NCBI RefSeq assembly: GCF_041146395.1
Contig: NC_090989.1
Location: 126,355,501 to 126,419,500, forward strand
Reading direction: 5' to 3'
Length of the DNA stretch: 64,000 nt
Source of the DNA: Eulemur rufifrons
Taxonomy: Eukaryota; Chordata; Mammalia; Primates; Lemuridae
Below, piece after piece: positions 60,171-64,000 of the stretch. The translations under genes were made by a program, and so were the position numbers. The first letter of the stretch is position 1. Each line of letters starts with the position of its first letter. The notes under the pieces were generated by a model that was not told the origin of the DNA, did not search any database, and saw nothing but the letters and a program-made list of their open reading frames with translations.

Positions 60171-63100
60171 TCAGCTTACAGAAAACATACACTTTTTATG
60201 ACTGACCTTTTTTGAGTCTGATAGAGGGGGTACCTGTTTTCCTAGAAGTGCTTCCCTTGAAGTGAGGAAGAGTCGCCTTAGGTAGCAGCACCTGATAAGT
60301 GTTTTTTCCTAGGAATCCTCATTGCAAAGATTCTGTGAATATGGACTTCAAAATGGTATTTTCTGGAAGCTGTGGGGTCAGAATTAGCAAAGCAATTGAA
60401 AATTTATTCAGGCAAATTATAAACAAATGCCTATATATGCACCGCACATATAGCATCTGTCTAAAACCTAATCACCAGAATATACTGTTGTCAACCCTAA
60501 TTTTTTTTTTCCTTCACTTCCTCCGAGGGCGAAAATCAGTAAGGTGGATATCCTGTGTGTTTTTAAGCAAACTGAAATCCTTTGTCCATAGTGTTTTGTT
60601 AATAGTGCTGTTTGTGGTTTAATTACTTTATTATCTGTAAAAAATGTTCCACATGGTAGCATGTGAATGGGACAGCAGGTACTTGAGTCACTTGATTATG
60701 GACTTCAGATTCTGGAAAGGCCTGTGGTTTAGAAGGCAAGTGAGGATATTACTGATTGATTGAGTGACTTTAGAATATCATTTAACTTTATAAAATTACA
60801 TTTGTTAGATATTAATATAATGTTAATCTTTTATGTTTTTCTTTTATAGAGGATATAATATGGCATTATTAGCATTGTGTTAACTCTTAGGGGTATTCCC
60901 ATAAATCTAAGTAATTTTATTGTTTACTATGCTTATATAATAATTCCTATTTATTAAGAATCTGAACAACTGGAAAGGTCAACCAAAAATTAAAAAGCAG
61001 CCAAGTAAATCAGAGAGAAAGAGAGCGCAAGAGAACAAGCGAGCAGGCGCTTTGAGCCCTGTAAGTGGCCGTTGCATGCTGGCTTGGCTATTGACAAGGG
61101 TGGAGAGGGCCAGCCTTTATGGAGGCCTGCTCAGAGAATGAAGGAGGGAAAATGCTTGCATGGTGTTTTTATTCATTTTTAGTGTAGAGTTACATCTTAT
61201 CTAACTGGAAGCTACCCATTCCTCAAATACTACAAATAGTTTACTGTATTGATAACCAGTGTATTACAACCACTACTAAATGAGAATACAGTAAAACATT
61301 TTGAAAATTAATTTCTTAGCACCAAATCATAATCTGTAAATGTGCTTTGGTAGTCCCACATTTGTAGCTTTCCTTTATCTTTGTCCTTTGAAAGAAGTCT
61401 GGGTATGGTAGCTGACATTAAAATTATATCTTACTTCAATTAAAGTTTGAATTACGAATTTTATCCAGATGAACAGAATAGATCAAAGTCATTTTTCAAA
61501 AAAAGATGCTTAACATTTTTACTTAAAGACATCTTTAAACAATGCATATTTTATTTTATTTATGGACCTGGCTCATATGGTAAGTTTTTCCAAGGTCAGG
61601 GGACTAGGACCTTTGCTTCATTAAGTCTGTGTGTATAGCAACAAATGCTTGCTATGTGCTAGGCAGAGAGCGATGTGAGTCAGTTATTTTAGTCATATCT
61701 TTTAAAATGGATTATTCCAGAATAAAGTTGCCTTTGAAGAGAGTCCTTTAAAATAAATAGTGCCAAGTGGATTGTTTTAATTTAATCATCTGTCTTCATC
61801 ATATTAAAAAACTTTAAATGTAGTGACCAAGGGATTAGGGGACTTACTTGCTTAATTGCTCCAGATACTTTGAGAACTGTGAATTGGTGAATCTTACTCC
61901 CCTACTTGGCAAGCTGATAGAATATCTAGTAAAGGGTAAGATCATTGAACACAAGAGCTGAGAATAATCTTTTGAGGAAAACGGCATCCGGATTTCCCTA
62001 AGAGGGGATCTTATTTCACCAGGCTTTCAGCATTCTTCAAAGGCTGGGTCAGGATGTGGATGAGAAAAACAGGAGATGTACCGCCGCCTGTGTCTTAGAA
62101 AAGACGTGAAATAGAAGTATGGCAGATTTAGAGAGAACCAGGTTCTAAATTCCTAGAATATCACTATTTATTCTCATGTACAAGTGCAAAATTTTTTTCT
62201 CAAGACAGATGTAAATCATTTTGGCCTGATCTTTGTGACTGCCCCCTTTCTATTAATCAGGTAGTCATCAGAAATAATTTGATTATGAATGGTCCAAATG
62301 GAGCTATTATCTAAGTAAAGACACAGGAAATATTAAGATACCTATGTGGAAGAATCTTGTTCAACAAACTGTTTGAAACTGTGGGAAGAAGAAAGTTGAA
62401 GATGCTTTGATTTTAGTAGATTGGTTGAGTTATACATATTTTTAGCAGAACAAAAAAAAAGGAGAGAGGATAAAAGTTGCATGCAACTATTTAAAAAGAA
62501 TGTGATACAACAAAAGCTATTTTTAATTTATGTCAGGGTAGGAGGAAAATTTATGCTTCTTAATAGTTATGAACTTTAAAAATTCATTCCTATAAAGCAG
62601 AATCTTTACTGCAAGAATCTGGCTCTGCAGTTTTTGTTATGTTAAAACTTATTCAGGAAGAATTTTAGTATTCAGAAATCAGCACGGTGATTTAGAGTTT
62701 GTAATAGAAATGCTAAGTCAAAACCTATTTTAAGCGTATAACCCTCCCCCAAAGCTTTAAAGCAATTCTGAAATTTTATAAAGGTCTAAAAATGGTAACT
62801 TTAAAGATTTGAAATCTATTTATTCTTTTTTGACTGGTTGGAACTTTCTTTGATAATGCATTGTGTTTCTTAACTCTTATGAAAGATTACTTCCCTTGTC
62901 AAAAGAAATCATTCCTAAAAGCTCATAATTCCACTAAATATATAGCTATGGAGGAGGCCAACTTGGGAAAATATTTCTCCCTATCCATGCATTTGTTTAT
63001 AGTCTAAAATGTTTAACAGAGGACTTAGAAATGATTATATTAGGTGCTATTCAGTGCATCCTGTACGTATATGTCTGTCAATATCATATCGAATATCATA

Positions 63101-64000
63101 ATTTGCAATTGGCAAATAAGACATTCTATCTGTGAATGGGCACAGAATCGTTTCCTAGCCCACAAAAATTAAAATAAAAATAATATGTTTTAAGTAAAAA
63201 TAATCTTTTAGAGACAATTAAATATGCTACCTCAAAAGTAGGTAATCGAAGTACAGGATTTAATAAAAGGCAACTGCTCCCTTACCTGCCCTCCATCAAG
63301 GAATCCGTTAATACTTTGGACAAACAAAAAACTTCTGGAGGCAAAATTTTGCATATTGAACCCTGATTTCCCCATTGCTATTTACTGTAAAAGTGAAGAA
63401 GTATTCATTGGAAAAAACAATAACCCTTCTAAAATAAATATTAATATTTAAAATGTAGCAACCTCTTTCTAAGAATGAATTTAAAAGATCACTAAGTATA
63501 ATAAAATATTTTGTGTGAACATATGCTCACCGCTCCCCACCCCCCGACCACCAACCAGTAATTAAAATGTGATTTGTGTTTGACTCTCTTTTCGATCAGT
63601 CAGGGTGGACCAGACTCTTGGCAACATGTAGGGTAGGCTTCTCAGCCCGTTGTCTCCTGCTGGAGGGATAAGGCAGACCTCAGTCCATAACAGCTGCTGC
63701 TCGCCATCCTGGTGTTTGAGATTGGGTTGGGGGCAGGCAACTGGTCGGCAGGAGGACCGGTGTCACATAAGGTGATCCAGCAGTGAGGACTGGGGAAGGC
63801 CAGGGAGGTAGCAGCTCACAGCTGCAAAAGGAGCAGGAGAGCAAGAAAGCAGAAGCCTCAAGGCCAGTGAGAGTGGCCAGGGTTGCACAGATGGAGGCCT
63901 GCCTGCCATTTCCTTTTATCATCTTGAGGGTCTGTAGCATATAGTGCTGTTAAACTCACCACAGCACTCACTTCTCAACTGCACTTTTATTTACAAGGAA

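Overview
This is nuclear DNA from a primate, and most likely from a strepsirrhine (lemur or loris lineage). The repeat mix is eutherian: Alu, MIR, L2, L1, MLT2-type LTR, Tigger and hAT-Charlie elements. Two minus-strand Alus (about 38.9 and 47.1-47.4 kb) carry the sequence variants and middle spacer I associate with lemur Alus. The species cannot be fixed from the sequence alone.

Only one protein-coding gene is supported. A CpG island at about 25.96-27.48 kb holds the first coding exon of PLCL2 (phospholipase C-like 2, PRIP-2) on the + strand, from ATG 27114 to the splice donor after 27443. It encodes 110 residues ending in RRSSIIK, the block shared with PLCL1. An in-frame TAA upstream (26955), no intervening ATG and a strong donor (AAG|GTAGGT) define the exon. 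A good 3' splice site at 26876 or 26879, with a branch-point match and a NAGNAG acceptor, suggests that the 5'UTR contains a short intron inside the island. The PH, EF-hand, X/Y and C2 domains are encoded beyond the window.

Layout: 1-25.9 kb is non-coding DNA upstream of the gene, made of a truncated L1, an AluJ-like copy, an MLT2-like LTR, MIRs, two hAT-Charlie elements, a long degraded antisense L1, a Tigger and an antisense L2. 25.9-27.5 kb is the CpG island with the promoter, 5'UTR and exon 1. 27.44-64 kb is PLCL2 intron 1, with no coding exon that I can support. The intron contains a twin-priming (5'-inverted) L1, two strepsirrhine-type Alus with clear target-site duplications, a free Alu monomer, hAT and Tigger elements, several MIR and L2 copies, and a nearly identical 237-bp direct duplication (54.74 and 56.37 kb).

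The many other short open frames look like chance frames in repeats, AT-rich DNA or the stop-poor GC-rich island. I found no undescribed gene system. The points most worth checking are the 237-bp duplication, the 5'UTR intron and 23-base poly(A) tract of PLCL2, and a few unusual homopolymer and palindromic tracts. Repeat family names come from memory of consensus sequences, not a database search, and approximate ends are marked as such.
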